Of a stretch of 5,852 bases of DNA, positions 1 to 5,852 are shown one piece after another. This DNA is from Deltaproteobacteria bacterium (GTDB lineage: Bacteria; Desulfobacterota; JAFDIG01), in the NCBI GenBank assembly GCA_019308145.1, contig JAFDIG010000140.1, positions 1-5,852 of the forward strand. Direction: 5' to 3'. Position 1 is the first letter of the stretch; each line of letters starts with the position of its first letter. The notes beneath the pieces were generated by a model. It searched no databases, was not told the DNA's origin, and worked only from the letters and a program-made list of their open reading frames with translations. Made by a program: the position numbers and the translations under genes.

Positions 1-2
1 AA

Positions 3-629
3 TTGGAAGAGCTTGATCATAAGATAAGGATAATTGCTAACATTGAACATCCTGATACAAATTCGTTTTCTCTTGGAGTAGGAGGAATAACAAGATCTCG
101 TTCAAGTAGACATCGGAAAAAATATGATTTTACAAGGAAGAGGGAGTTAATAGCGAGGCTTCATATTGAATCTGAAAGGCAAAAAGAGAGTTTAAATGAA
201 CTTTATTATTTTCTTAGAAAGAAAAGATCTCTTCTTGCCCATACTCCATCTATTTGGCCATCAGTTGGATGGGTAACTTCTGGTTTTGGTAGAAGGATTA
301 ACCCTTTTACGGGGCGAACAGAATTTCATAAAGGTATAGATATTGCTAATAGGGTTGGAACTCCTGTAATTGCCACGGCTGATGGTATTGTTATAAAAAA
401 TTGTTATGATGGGGCATATGGTTTAACATTATTGATTAATCATGGTAATGGAATTATTACCCGCTATTCTCATCTCCGCAAAACATTTTGTAAAGTAGGG
501 CAGAAGGTTAAACGAGGGGATAAGATAGGAGAGATAGGAACTTCAGGAAGGACAACAGGCCCTCATCTTCACTATGAAGTTATAGTAAATAATGTCTCAA
601 GAAATCCCAGAAAATATATCCTAAATTAA
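3..629 (+). CDS. M23 (LytM-type) peptidoglycan endopeptidase, 5'-truncated
   Basis: This is the C-terminal part of a zinc metallopeptidase of family M23, whose members cut peptide cross-links in peptidoglycan in the periplasm. Residues are counted from the TTG at position 3. A charged, probably helical or coiled stretch (about 42-78) leads into a complete LytM domain (about 85-205). The domain shows the GFGRRINPFTG entry motif (94-104), HxxxD (H109, D113), H157 and the HLH motif (H188, H190). By analogy with LytM, H109, D113 and H190 bind zinc while H157 and H188 are catalytic, so the enzyme looks active. The frame is still open at the left edge and no ribosome binding site is visible, so the TTG is probably internal. 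The signal peptide or membrane anchor and the rest of the coiled coil would lie upstream. MepM/NlpD-like regulatory or hydrolase roles are possible, but the exact cut site cannot be told. secA follows after 70 bases on the same strand. Confidence 0.93.
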   Translation: MEELDHKIRIIANIEHPDTNSFSLGVGGITRSRSSRHRKKYDFTRKRELIARLHIESERQKESLNELYYFLRKKRSLLAHTPSIWPSVGWVTSGFGRRINPFTGRTEFHKGIDIANRVGTPVIATADGIVIKNCYDGAYGLTLLINHGNGIITRYSHLRKTFCKVGQKVKRGDKIGEIGTSGRTTGPHLHYEVIVNNVSRNPRKYILN

Positions 630-699
630 GCTTTATTTCTTTATCCAATTCAATTAAAAAATCATTTAAAAAGCTCTTCTATTTTGAGGTAAATAAAAA
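630..699 (+). promoter_or_regulatory. M23-secA intergenic gap with secA ribosome binding site
   Basis: This short, very AT-rich spacer has a GAGGT Shine-Dalgarno sequence at 686-690, nine bases before the secA ATG, which supports that start. A 6-base inverted pair (AGCTTT at 629-634, AAAGCT at 670-675) is separated by a 35-base loop and has no T-run after it, so I do not call a terminator. No recognisable -35/-10 pair is seen, and read-through from the peptidase gene is plausible. No secM-like leader ORF is present. Confidence 0.6.
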
Positions 700-3402
700 A
701 TGATAGGTTCTATTCTTAAAAAGATCGTTGGTAGTAAAAATGAAAGAGAGCTTAAAAGGATTCAGCCTATAGTAAATAGGATAAATGAGCTTGAACCATC
801 TATTAAAAAGCTTTCTGATCAACAGCTAAAAAGTAAAACAGCTGAATTCAAAGAACGTTTAAGCCGAGGTGAAACATTAGATGAACTTTTGCCTGAGGCA
901 TTTGCAACTGTAAGGGAAACAGCAAGAAGAACACTTGGCGAACGCCATTTTGACGTACAGCTTATTGGCGGTGTTGTTTTACACGAAGGTAAAATTGCTG
1001 AAATGAAAACAGGTGAAGGTAAAACCCTTGTTGCTACCTTACCAGTTTATCTTAACGCACTTGAAGGTCATGGGGTACATGTTGTTACTGTAAATGATTA
1101 TCTGGCACGTCGTGATGCTGAATGGATGGGTGTGATTTATAATTTTTTAGGTATGGAGGTAGGTGTTATAGTTTCTAATATGCCTGATAGCGAGAGATAT
1201 AAATCATACCGCTGCGATATCACCTATGGAACAAACAATGAATTTGGATTTGATTATTTAAGGGATAATATGAAGTTTTCTGCTGATGAATTTGTCCAAA
1301 GAGAACTTTATTATGCTATTGTAGATGAGGTGGACTCAATACTTATTGATGAGGCAAGAACCCCTCTTATAATATCGGGTCCATCCGAAGAATCCACTGA
1401 TAAATATTATCGTATCAATCGTGTAATACCACAACTTATTAAAGAAAAGGATTATACAGTTGAGGAAAAATCAAGAACAGTAGCTTTAACTGAAGCAGGG
1501 GTTGCTAAAGTAGAGAGGATTTTAAAGATTGATAACTTATATGACCCAAGGAATGTAGAGCTTGTTCATCATGTCAATCAGGCGCTAAAAGCTCATGTAT
1601 TATTCAAAAAAGATGTAGATTATGTAGTTAAAAATGGAGAAGTTATTATTGTTGACGAATTTACAGGCAGACTAATGCCAGGGAGAAGATATAGTGAAGG
1701 CCTTCATCAGGCTCTTGAAGCAAAGGAGCATGTTAAAGTTGAAAGAGAAAATCAGACTCTTGCTACTATAACATTCCAAAATTATTTTAGGATGTATAAA
1801 AAACTTGCTGGCATGACTGGAACCGCTGATACAGAAGCTGTAGAGTTTCATAAGATCTATAATTTGGAGGTAATTGTTGTTCCTACAAACCTGCCAATGA
1901 TAAGAAAAGATTATCCTGATATGATTTATAAAACAGAGAAAGAGAAATTTAATGCTGTTATTAGAGAGATCATTGATTGCCATAAAAGAGGTCAGCCAGT
2001 TCTTGTTGGTACAGTATCTATTGAAAAATCAGAAAGGCTTTCAAAGATGTTAAAAAAGCGTGGGATTCCTCATCAAGTTTTAAATGCAAAACATCATGAA
2101 AGAGAGGCTCAAATCATTGCCCAGGCAGGAAGAAAAGGTGCTGTTACAATCTCTACAAATATGGCAGGTCGGGGAACAGATATCCTTTTAGGAGGGAATC
2201 CAAAATTTTTGGCAGCACAAGAGGTATCTCCTGATGATCCTGAAGAAAAGAAAAAGAAAGCTTATGAAAAAGCATTAGCTATTACCTCAAAGGAGAAAGA
2301 GGAGGTTATAAAGGCAGGAGGTCTCCATATTATAGGCACAGAACGACATGAAAGCCGCAGGATAGATAATCAGTTAAGAGGAAGATCAGGTAGGCAAGGA
2401 GATCCAGGTTCTTCACGCTTTTATCTCTCTCTTGAGGATGATTTATTGCGTATCTTTGGATCTGAAAGAATATCTTCTATTATGGATAAGTTGGGAATTC
2501 AAGAAGATGAACCTATTCAACATAATCTTATTACTAAAGCAATAGAAAATGCTCAAAGAAGGGTTGAAGCTTATAATTTTGAGATAAGAAAGCATCTCCT
2601 TGAATATGATGACGTGATGAATAAGCAACGAGAAGTTATCTATAAGATGAGAAGGGATATTTTGACCTCTGATAATATAAAGGAACAGATTATAGAGATT
2701 ATAGAGGATATTATAGTAGATCTTGTAGATTTCTATTTAGAAGATAAAAAGCATCCTGATCTATGGAATTGGGAGGATCTTGAAAAAGGTATATATAAGC
2801 AGTTTGGTTTTAGAATGAATTTTACTGAAGAAGAAAAAAATAGCTTAACAAAGGATGATGTGATTAAAAAGATCACAGATCGGGCTAAATGGATATATGA
2901 TAAACAGGAGAAGGATTTTGGTTCTGAAGTTTTTAGAGAAATAGAAAAGTTCATGTATCTCCAATCAATAGATTCCTTATGGAAAGATCATCTCCTAAAT
3001 ATCGATCATCTAAAAGAAGGTATAGGCCTTAGAGGTTATGCTCAAAAAGATCCATTAATTGAATACAAAACTGAAAGTTATCAGATGTTTGTAGATATGG
3101 TTGATCGGATAAAGGAAGAGACTGTAGAGAAACTTTTCACCATCAGGCCAGTTGAAGAGAAAGAGGAGATAAAGTTATGGGAGGCTGAAAGAGAGCAAAA
3201 TTTTATTCTTGGCAGAGGAAAGATGGCAGCGATTGGTGGAGCAGGTGCTGCTAACGCAGCAATTGCAGGGGGCGCTCCTCCTGAAGCATCCCCTCAGAGA
3301 GACCCTCATGTCCCAGTGAGGAGAAAAGGCAAAAAGATAGGCAGAAATGATCCATGTCCATGTGGGAGCGGGAAGAAGTATAAAAAATGTTGCGGAAGAT
3401 AA
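700..3402 (+). CDS. secA: Preprotein translocase ATPase SecA
   Basis: SecA is the cytoplasmic motor that binds SecYEG and uses ATP to push unfolded preproteins across the inner membrane. The 900-residue length matches full-length SecA (E. coli has 901). Visible landmarks in order are Walker A MKTGEGKT (102-109), Walker B DEVD (209-212), IDEARTPL (216-223), the preprotein cross-linking region (about 225-365), GMTGTA (371-376), NMAGRGTDI (487-495), GRSGRQGDPGSS (561-572), and the scaffold/IRA1 helix around YLQSIDSLWKDHL (753-765). The C-terminal zinc-binding motif CxC-x8-CC has C886, C888, C897 and C898. This tail binds SecB, ribosomes or phospholipid in studied SecAs. A Lys/Glu-rich insert (about 515-538) and an Ala/Gly-rich linker (about 842-864) lie in positions known to vary. 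The start is supported by GAGGT nine bases upstream. argJ begins one base after the stop. No motif is missing or frameshifted. Confidence 0.99.
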   Translation: MIGSILKKIVGSKNERELKRIQPIVNRINELEPSIKKLSDQQLKSKTAEFKERLSRGETLDELLPEAFATVRETARRTLGERHFDVQLIGGVVLHEGKIAEMKTGEGKTLVATLPVYLNALEGHGVHVVTVNDYLARRDAEWMGVIYNFLGMEVGVIVSNMPDSERYKSYRCDITYGTNNEFGFDYLRDNMKFSADEFVQRELYYAIVDEVDSILIDEARTPLIISGPSEESTDKYYRINRVIPQLIKEKDYTVEEKSRTVALTEAGVAKVERILKIDNLYDPRNVELVHHVNQALKAHVLFKKDVDYVVKNGEVIIVDEFTGRLMPGRRYSEGLHQALEAKEHVKVERENQTLATITFQNYFRMYKKLAGMTGTADTEAVEFHKIYNLEVIVVPTNLPMIRKDYPDMIYKTEKEKFNAVIREIIDCHKRGQPVLVGTVSIEKSERLSKMLKKRGIPHQVLNAKHHEREAQIIAQAGRKGAVTISTNMAGRGTDILLGGNPKFLAAQEVSPDDPEEKKKKAYEKALAITSKEKEEVIKAGGLHIIGTERHESRRIDNQLRGRSGRQGDPGSSRFYLSLEDDLLRIFGSERISSIMDKLGIQEDEPIQHNLITKAIENAQRRVEAYNFEIRKHLLEYDDVMNKQREVIYKMRRDILTSDNIKEQIIEIIEDIIVDLVDFYLEDKKHPDLWNWEDLEKGIYKQFGFRMNFTEEEKNSLTKDDVIKKITDRAKWIYDKQEKDFGSEVFREIEKFMYLQSIDSLWKDHLLNIDHLKEGIGLRGYAQKDPLIEYKTESYQMFVDMVDRIKEETVEKLFTIRPVEEKEEIKLWEAEREQNFILGRGKMAAIGGAGAANAAIAGGAPPEASPQRDPHVPVRRKGKKIGRNDPCPCGSGKKYKKCCGR
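3394..3398 (+). promoter_or_regulatory. Candidate argJ ribosome binding site inside the secA 3' end
   Basis: GGAAG lies within the last secA codons (Gly-Arg) with a five-base spacer to the ATG at 3404. It is a modest Shine-Dalgarno match. Together with the one-base gap between the secA stop (3400-3402) and the ATG, it favours 3404 as the argJ start and suggests that ribosomes finishing secA reinitiate there. Confidence 0.5.
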
Positions 3403-3403
3403 A

Positions 3404-4597
3404 ATGAAAGATGATTTTATTGTTAAAGGATTTTTTGGAGCTGCTACTAAAGCAAGGATAAAAAAAGGTGCTGATAAAAAGGATCTGGCTTTGATATATT
3501 CAGAGAGACTTGCTTATGCAGCAGGGATGTTTACTACGAATAAGATAAAAGCTGCTCCTGTTATTATTACAAAGAATCATTTAAAAAGGGATAAAAGATG
3601 TAAGGCGATTTTAATAAATAGTGGTAATGCAAATGCTGTAACAGGCGATAAAGGTATAAAAGATGCTAAAGAAATAGCAGACCAAACAGCAAAAAAGTTA
3701 AAAACAAAAAGAAGTGAGGTTTTACTTGCATCAACAGGGGTGATTGGTGAATATCTCCCAATGGGTAGGATCTTGCCAAAGATAGAAGAACTCAAAGATT
3801 CTCTTAAACCTGAAGGTCTTGGCGATGTAGCAGAAGCGATTATGACTACTGATACCAGGCCTAAAATCTCTTCAAGAAGGATTTCAATAGATTCAAAAGA
3901 GGTATCTATTGTTGGAATGGCAAAAGGTGCTGGGATGATAAGGCCAAATATGGCCACTATGCTTTGCTTTGTTCTAAGTGATGTAAGCATTGATTATATT
4001 GCCCAAGTTGCTCTTTTAAAAGAGGGTGTAAATCAATCATTTCATGCTATTACCATTGATGGGGATACATCTACAAATGATACTCTTCTCTTTTTATCAA
4101 ATGGTAGTGCTAATAATTTTATGCTTTCTCCTGATCATCCTGAATGGCAAAAATTCAAGGAAACATTTTTCTCACTTTTAAAAGAGTTAGCTTTTGGGAT
4201 AGTTAAGGATGGAGAAGGCGCTACAAAATTTGTCACCATTCATGTTGATAGGGCAAAAAATAAAAAAGAAGCAAAAGAAGTTGCCTTTAATGTTGCAAAT
4301 TCTCCTCTGGTAAAAACAGCTTTTTTTGGTGAAGATGTTAACTGGGGAAGGATTGCTTGTGCTGTTGGATATAGTAAAGCTAAGGTTGATCCAAAAAAAC
4401 TTGATATCTTTTATGGCAATATCCCTCTTGTAATAGGAGGTATCCCAACTAAAAGAGATGAAGAGGCACGCAGCCTTCTTTTGTCTAAAGATATATCAGT
4501 TACAATTAGGCTAAATCAAGGTGAAGGATCTTTTACAGTTTATACTACTGATCTCTCTTATGATTATGTAAAGATCAACGCATCTTATAAAAGTTGA
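3404..4597 (+). CDS. argJ: Bifunctional glutamate N-acetyltransferase / ornithine acetyltransferase ArgJ
   Basis: ArgJ transfers the acetyl group from N-acetylornithine to glutamate (cyclic arginine pathway). Bifunctional forms can also use acetyl-CoA. The protein is 397 residues from the ATG at 3404, normal for the family. Visible motifs are NSGNANAVTG (72-81), the oxyanion-hole region STGVIG (110-115), TTDT (148-151), KGAGMIRPNMATML (174-187), DGDTSTNDT (219-227), GEGATKF (270-276), GEDVNWGR (309-316) and a C-terminal YTTDLSYDYVKINASY. The family cleaves itself between the Ala and Thr of NMATM, here A184 and T185. T185 becomes the nucleophile of the beta chain, so an active heterotetramer is expected. 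An earlier in-frame ATG at 3347 was rejected because its 19 extra residues are the secA zinc-motif DNA read in another frame. Whether it is mono- or bifunctional cannot be read from sequence alone. No other arg genes are in the window. Confidence 0.97.
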   Translation: MKDDFIVKGFFGAATKARIKKGADKKDLALIYSERLAYAAGMFTTNKIKAAPVIITKNHLKRDKRCKAILINSGNANAVTGDKGIKDAKEIADQTAKKLKTKRSEVLLASTGVIGEYLPMGRILPKIEELKDSLKPEGLGDVAEAIMTTDTRPKISSRRISIDSKEVSIVGMAKGAGMIRPNMATMLCFVLSDVSIDYIAQVALLKEGVNQSFHAITIDGDTSTNDTLLFLSNGSANNFMLSPDHPEWQKFKETFFSLLKELAFGIVKDGEGATKFVTIHVDRAKNKKEAKEVAFNVANSPLVKTAFFGEDVNWGRIACAVGYSKAKVDPKKLDIFYGNIPLVIGGIPTKRDEEARSLLLSKDISVTIRLNQGEGSFTVYTTDLSYDYVKINASYKS

Positions 4598-4728
4598 TAG
4601 AATCCATATCACTTCGGAATAAACAGAGGTAAAACAATATTTAGATTTTATATGAAAATAGATAATTCTAAATTATGGTTTAATGCTAAAAAATAATAAA
4701 CATTTTTATCTATAGACTTTATTTATAA
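4598..4728. other. argJ-to-barrel-gene intergenic region
   Basis: This is 131 bases of very AT-rich DNA. A weak imperfect hairpin (arms 4591-4599 and 4607-4614, eight pairs with one bulged T, seven-base loop) straddles the argJ stop, but no T-run follows, so it is not a standard terminator. TATAGA at 4711-4716 could be a -10 element, but no matching -35 is evident. GAGGT at 4626-4630 resembles a Shine-Dalgarno sequence yet has no start codon at a useful distance. I find no RNA gene or convincing small ORF. Confidence 0.4.
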
Positions 4729-5724
4729 ATGAAATCTAAATCCTTTCTTATTTTGATTTTTTTCTTGCTGATATTCATACTTTTCCCTTCCCTTCTTAAG
4801 GCTTATTGGCGTAATGGTTTTGGTCCCTTAAATACTCGCAATCAATTTCCGCTTAACTTGATATTTCTTGATCTAAATCCAGAACCTGCTATAACCCTTC
4901 CAGTAAAAAGGCTTAAGGTTGAGCTAATTTCTGATTATTCTAATATCTTCTTGATGGGATATCATCAAAATTTAATATCAGAGACAGATATGGAGATGCT
5001 TCGAACCTCTTTGATATTAAAAGGGTCACCTTTTAATAATATGGAGTTTGGTATAGAGATTCCAGTTTATGGGATTTTTGGTGGTTTTCTTGACCATTTT
5101 ATTGAGGAGTTTCATAATACATTTGGGTTTGAAAGTGCAACTCGTGAGAATTTTCCTCAAAATTATATGCAGTATAAATTTGTATATAATAACTCAACCT
5201 TCATAGATCTCCATTCTGATTCAGGAGGATTAGGGGATATAGTTTTATCAAGCAAATATATTGTAAAAAAAGAAAAAAGATGGACCCCTGCCTTATCATT
5301 GAGAGGAGCAATAAAATTTCCTACTGGTAATAGATCTTATGGATTCTCAAGTGGAAAGTTTGATTTTGGTTTAGGTGTTGCTATGCAAAAAAGCATTTCC
5401 TCTTTTGTTATCTATGGCAATCTAAATGGAATTTATCCGAGGAATCCCGGCTATCATTTACATCTTGATCCATTTTTATCTATGAATTTAGCTTTAGAGT
5501 ATTTACTAAAAAAGAATTTCTCTTTAGTGGTTCAGGTAAGTGGTGCAACATCTCCTTTTAATGTTGGTGATAAATCTATAGATGGTTTTAGATCTCAGAT
5601 TATAGTAGGTCTTTTTTGGGAGATAAAAGAAAATGTTATTATACAGTTAGCTTTTACTGAGGATTTAACACACAATTCTATTCCTGATTTTACGTTTAGC
5701 TCTGGGGTAAGGTTTGTTTTTTAA
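4729..5724 (+). CDS. Exported probable outer-membrane beta-barrel protein, DUF3187-like
   Basis: This 331-residue protein has no firmly known function. Residues 1-25 form a classic signal peptide: a Lys-containing N-terminus, a hydrophobic core of about 17 residues, and LKA before a likely signal-peptidase-I cut ahead of Tyr26. The mature protein has no cysteine, no lipobox and no long hydrophobic helix. It shows alternating amphipathic stretches, Gly/aromatic-rich turns and a C-terminal Phe (GVRFVF), as in outer-membrane barrels assembled by BAM. The mature N-terminus (GFGPLNTRNQFPL, 30-42), the SGGLGDIVL segment (165-173) and KFPTGN...SGKFDFGLG (196-216) fit the DUF3187 family as I remember it. 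The latter two also resemble phenol-degradation MetA-type barrels, so the family name is provisional. An in-frame TAA at 4726-4728 directly precedes the ATG, fixing it as the earliest start. No Shine-Dalgarno sequence is visible upstream. A transport or envelope role is a guess. Confidence 0.8.
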   Translation: MKSKSFLILIFFLLIFILFPSLLKAYWRNGFGPLNTRNQFPLNLIFLDLNPEPAITLPVKRLKVELISDYSNIFLMGYHQNLISETDMEMLRTSLILKGSPFNNMEFGIEIPVYGIFGGFLDHFIEEFHNTFGFESATRENFPQNYMQYKFVYNNSTFIDLHSDSGGLGDIVLSSKYIVKKEKRWTPALSLRGAIKFPTGNRSYGFSSGKFDFGLGVAMQKSISSFVIYGNLNGIYPRNPGYHLHLDPFLSMNLALEYLLKKNFSLVVQVSGATSPFNVGDKSIDGFRSQIIVGLFWEIKENVIIQLAFTEDLTHNSIPDFTFSSGVRFVF

Positions 5725-5750
5725 AACCAATTATTTATAGAAGAACTATC

Positions 5751-5810
5751 TAATGAATTCGCACTCTATTTTTAGGGCGAATTAATTAAAATTAAATAAT
5801 TTTTTTTTTT
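5751..5810 (+). terminator. Inverted repeat followed by an 11-T run, candidate terminator
   Basis: Arms 5751-5762 and 5777-5788 pair at 11 of 12 positions (TAATGAATTCGC against GCGAATTAATTA, one G/A mismatch). A further short inner pairing (CTA 5766-5768 with TAG 5773-5775) closes a TTTT loop. A run of 11 T lies at 5800-5810. The 11-base gap between stem and T-run is longer than in a textbook intrinsic terminator, so the stem could instead be an operator for the next gene. It lies 27 bases after the stop of the barrel-protein gene. Confidence 0.45.
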
Positions 5811-5833
5811 AATTTAAAATTTTAATATAAAAA

Positions 5834-5839
5834 GGGGGA
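5834..5839 (+). promoter_or_regulatory. Strong Shine-Dalgarno sequence for the gene at the right edge
   Basis: GGGGGA sits four bases before an ATG at 5844. It is the most purine-rich site in an otherwise A/T-only region, which makes a real start likely and decides the partial gene that follows. Confidence 0.6.
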
Positions 5840-5843
5840 TTCA

Positions 5844-5852
5844 ATGTTGTTT
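5844..5852 (+). CDS. Start of an unidentified gene, cut by the right edge
   Basis: Only ATG TTG TTT (Met-Leu-Phe) is inside the window. The call rests on the well-placed Shine-Dalgarno sequence. A hydrophobic beginning is visible, but three residues say nothing about function. Confidence 0.5.

Noticed and set aside
1672..1983. Minus-strand open frame of 103 codons inside secA
   Set aside because: It is a shadow of secA, covering conserved coding sequence including the GMTGTA motif, and has no recognisable domain.
2443..2954. Two short minus-strand open frames within secA (2443-2628 and 2733-2954)
   Set aside because: Both are antisense to intact secA, with no ribosome binding site or domain evidence.
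3347..3403. Upstream in-frame ATG that would extend ArgJ by 19 residues
   Set aside because: It lies inside the secA zinc-motif codons in another frame, the extra residues do not look like an ArgJ N-terminus, and the ATG at 3404 gives the usual family length.
3577..3990. Minus-strand open frame of 137 codons inside argJ
   Set aside because: It is antisense to conserved ArgJ motifs including the NMATM cleavage site. Its hydrophobic look follows from the complementary strand.
4591..4614. Hairpin over the argJ stop codon as a terminator
   Set aside because: The stem is short, A/T-rich and bulged, and no T-run follows it.
4652..4696. 14-codon ORF between argJ and the barrel-protein gene
   Set aside because: The only Shine-Dalgarno-like sequence (4626-4630) is 21 bases upstream, and an ORF this short is expected by chance in A/T-rich DNA.

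Overview
The window is an AT-rich stretch of bacterial chromosome (roughly one third G+C by eye). Every supported gene lies on the + strand. The order is the 3' end of an M23-family peptidoglycan peptidase gene, a complete secA, a complete argJ, a complete gene for an exported, probable outer-membrane beta-barrel protein, and the first three codons of a further gene at the right edge. A cell-wall hydrolase, a signal peptide ending in a good signal-peptidase-I site and a barrel-like protein ending in Phe together point to a Gram-negative (diderm) bacterium. The M23-secA-argJ order and the DUF3187-like last protein resemble deltaproteobacterial (Desulfobacterota-type) genomes as I remember them. 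That assignment is inference, and no phylogenetic marker was compared.

Layout: positions 1-629 hold the M23 peptidase, cut by the left edge. Positions 630-699 are a short AT-rich gap with the secA ribosome binding site. secA runs 700-3402. argJ starts one base after the secA stop and runs 3404-4597, so the two are almost certainly co-transcribed and probably translationally coupled. Positions 4598-4728 are a 131-base AT-rich gap with a weak hairpin over the argJ stop and no convincing promoter. The exported protein occupies 4729-5724. Positions 5725-5843 contain a clear inverted repeat followed by an 11-T run, then a strong Shine-Dalgarno sequence and the ATG of the next gene.

The genes share no single pathway. 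The M23 protein remodels peptidoglycan, SecA drives protein export (including, presumably, export of the barrel protein), and ArgJ serves arginine synthesis. The grouping looks like an ordinary housekeeping neighbourhood. I see no mobile element, CRISPR array, tRNA, rRNA, toxin-antitoxin pair or defence system. The least characterised items are the barrel protein, its apparently Shine-Dalgarno-less start, and the inverted repeat after it.
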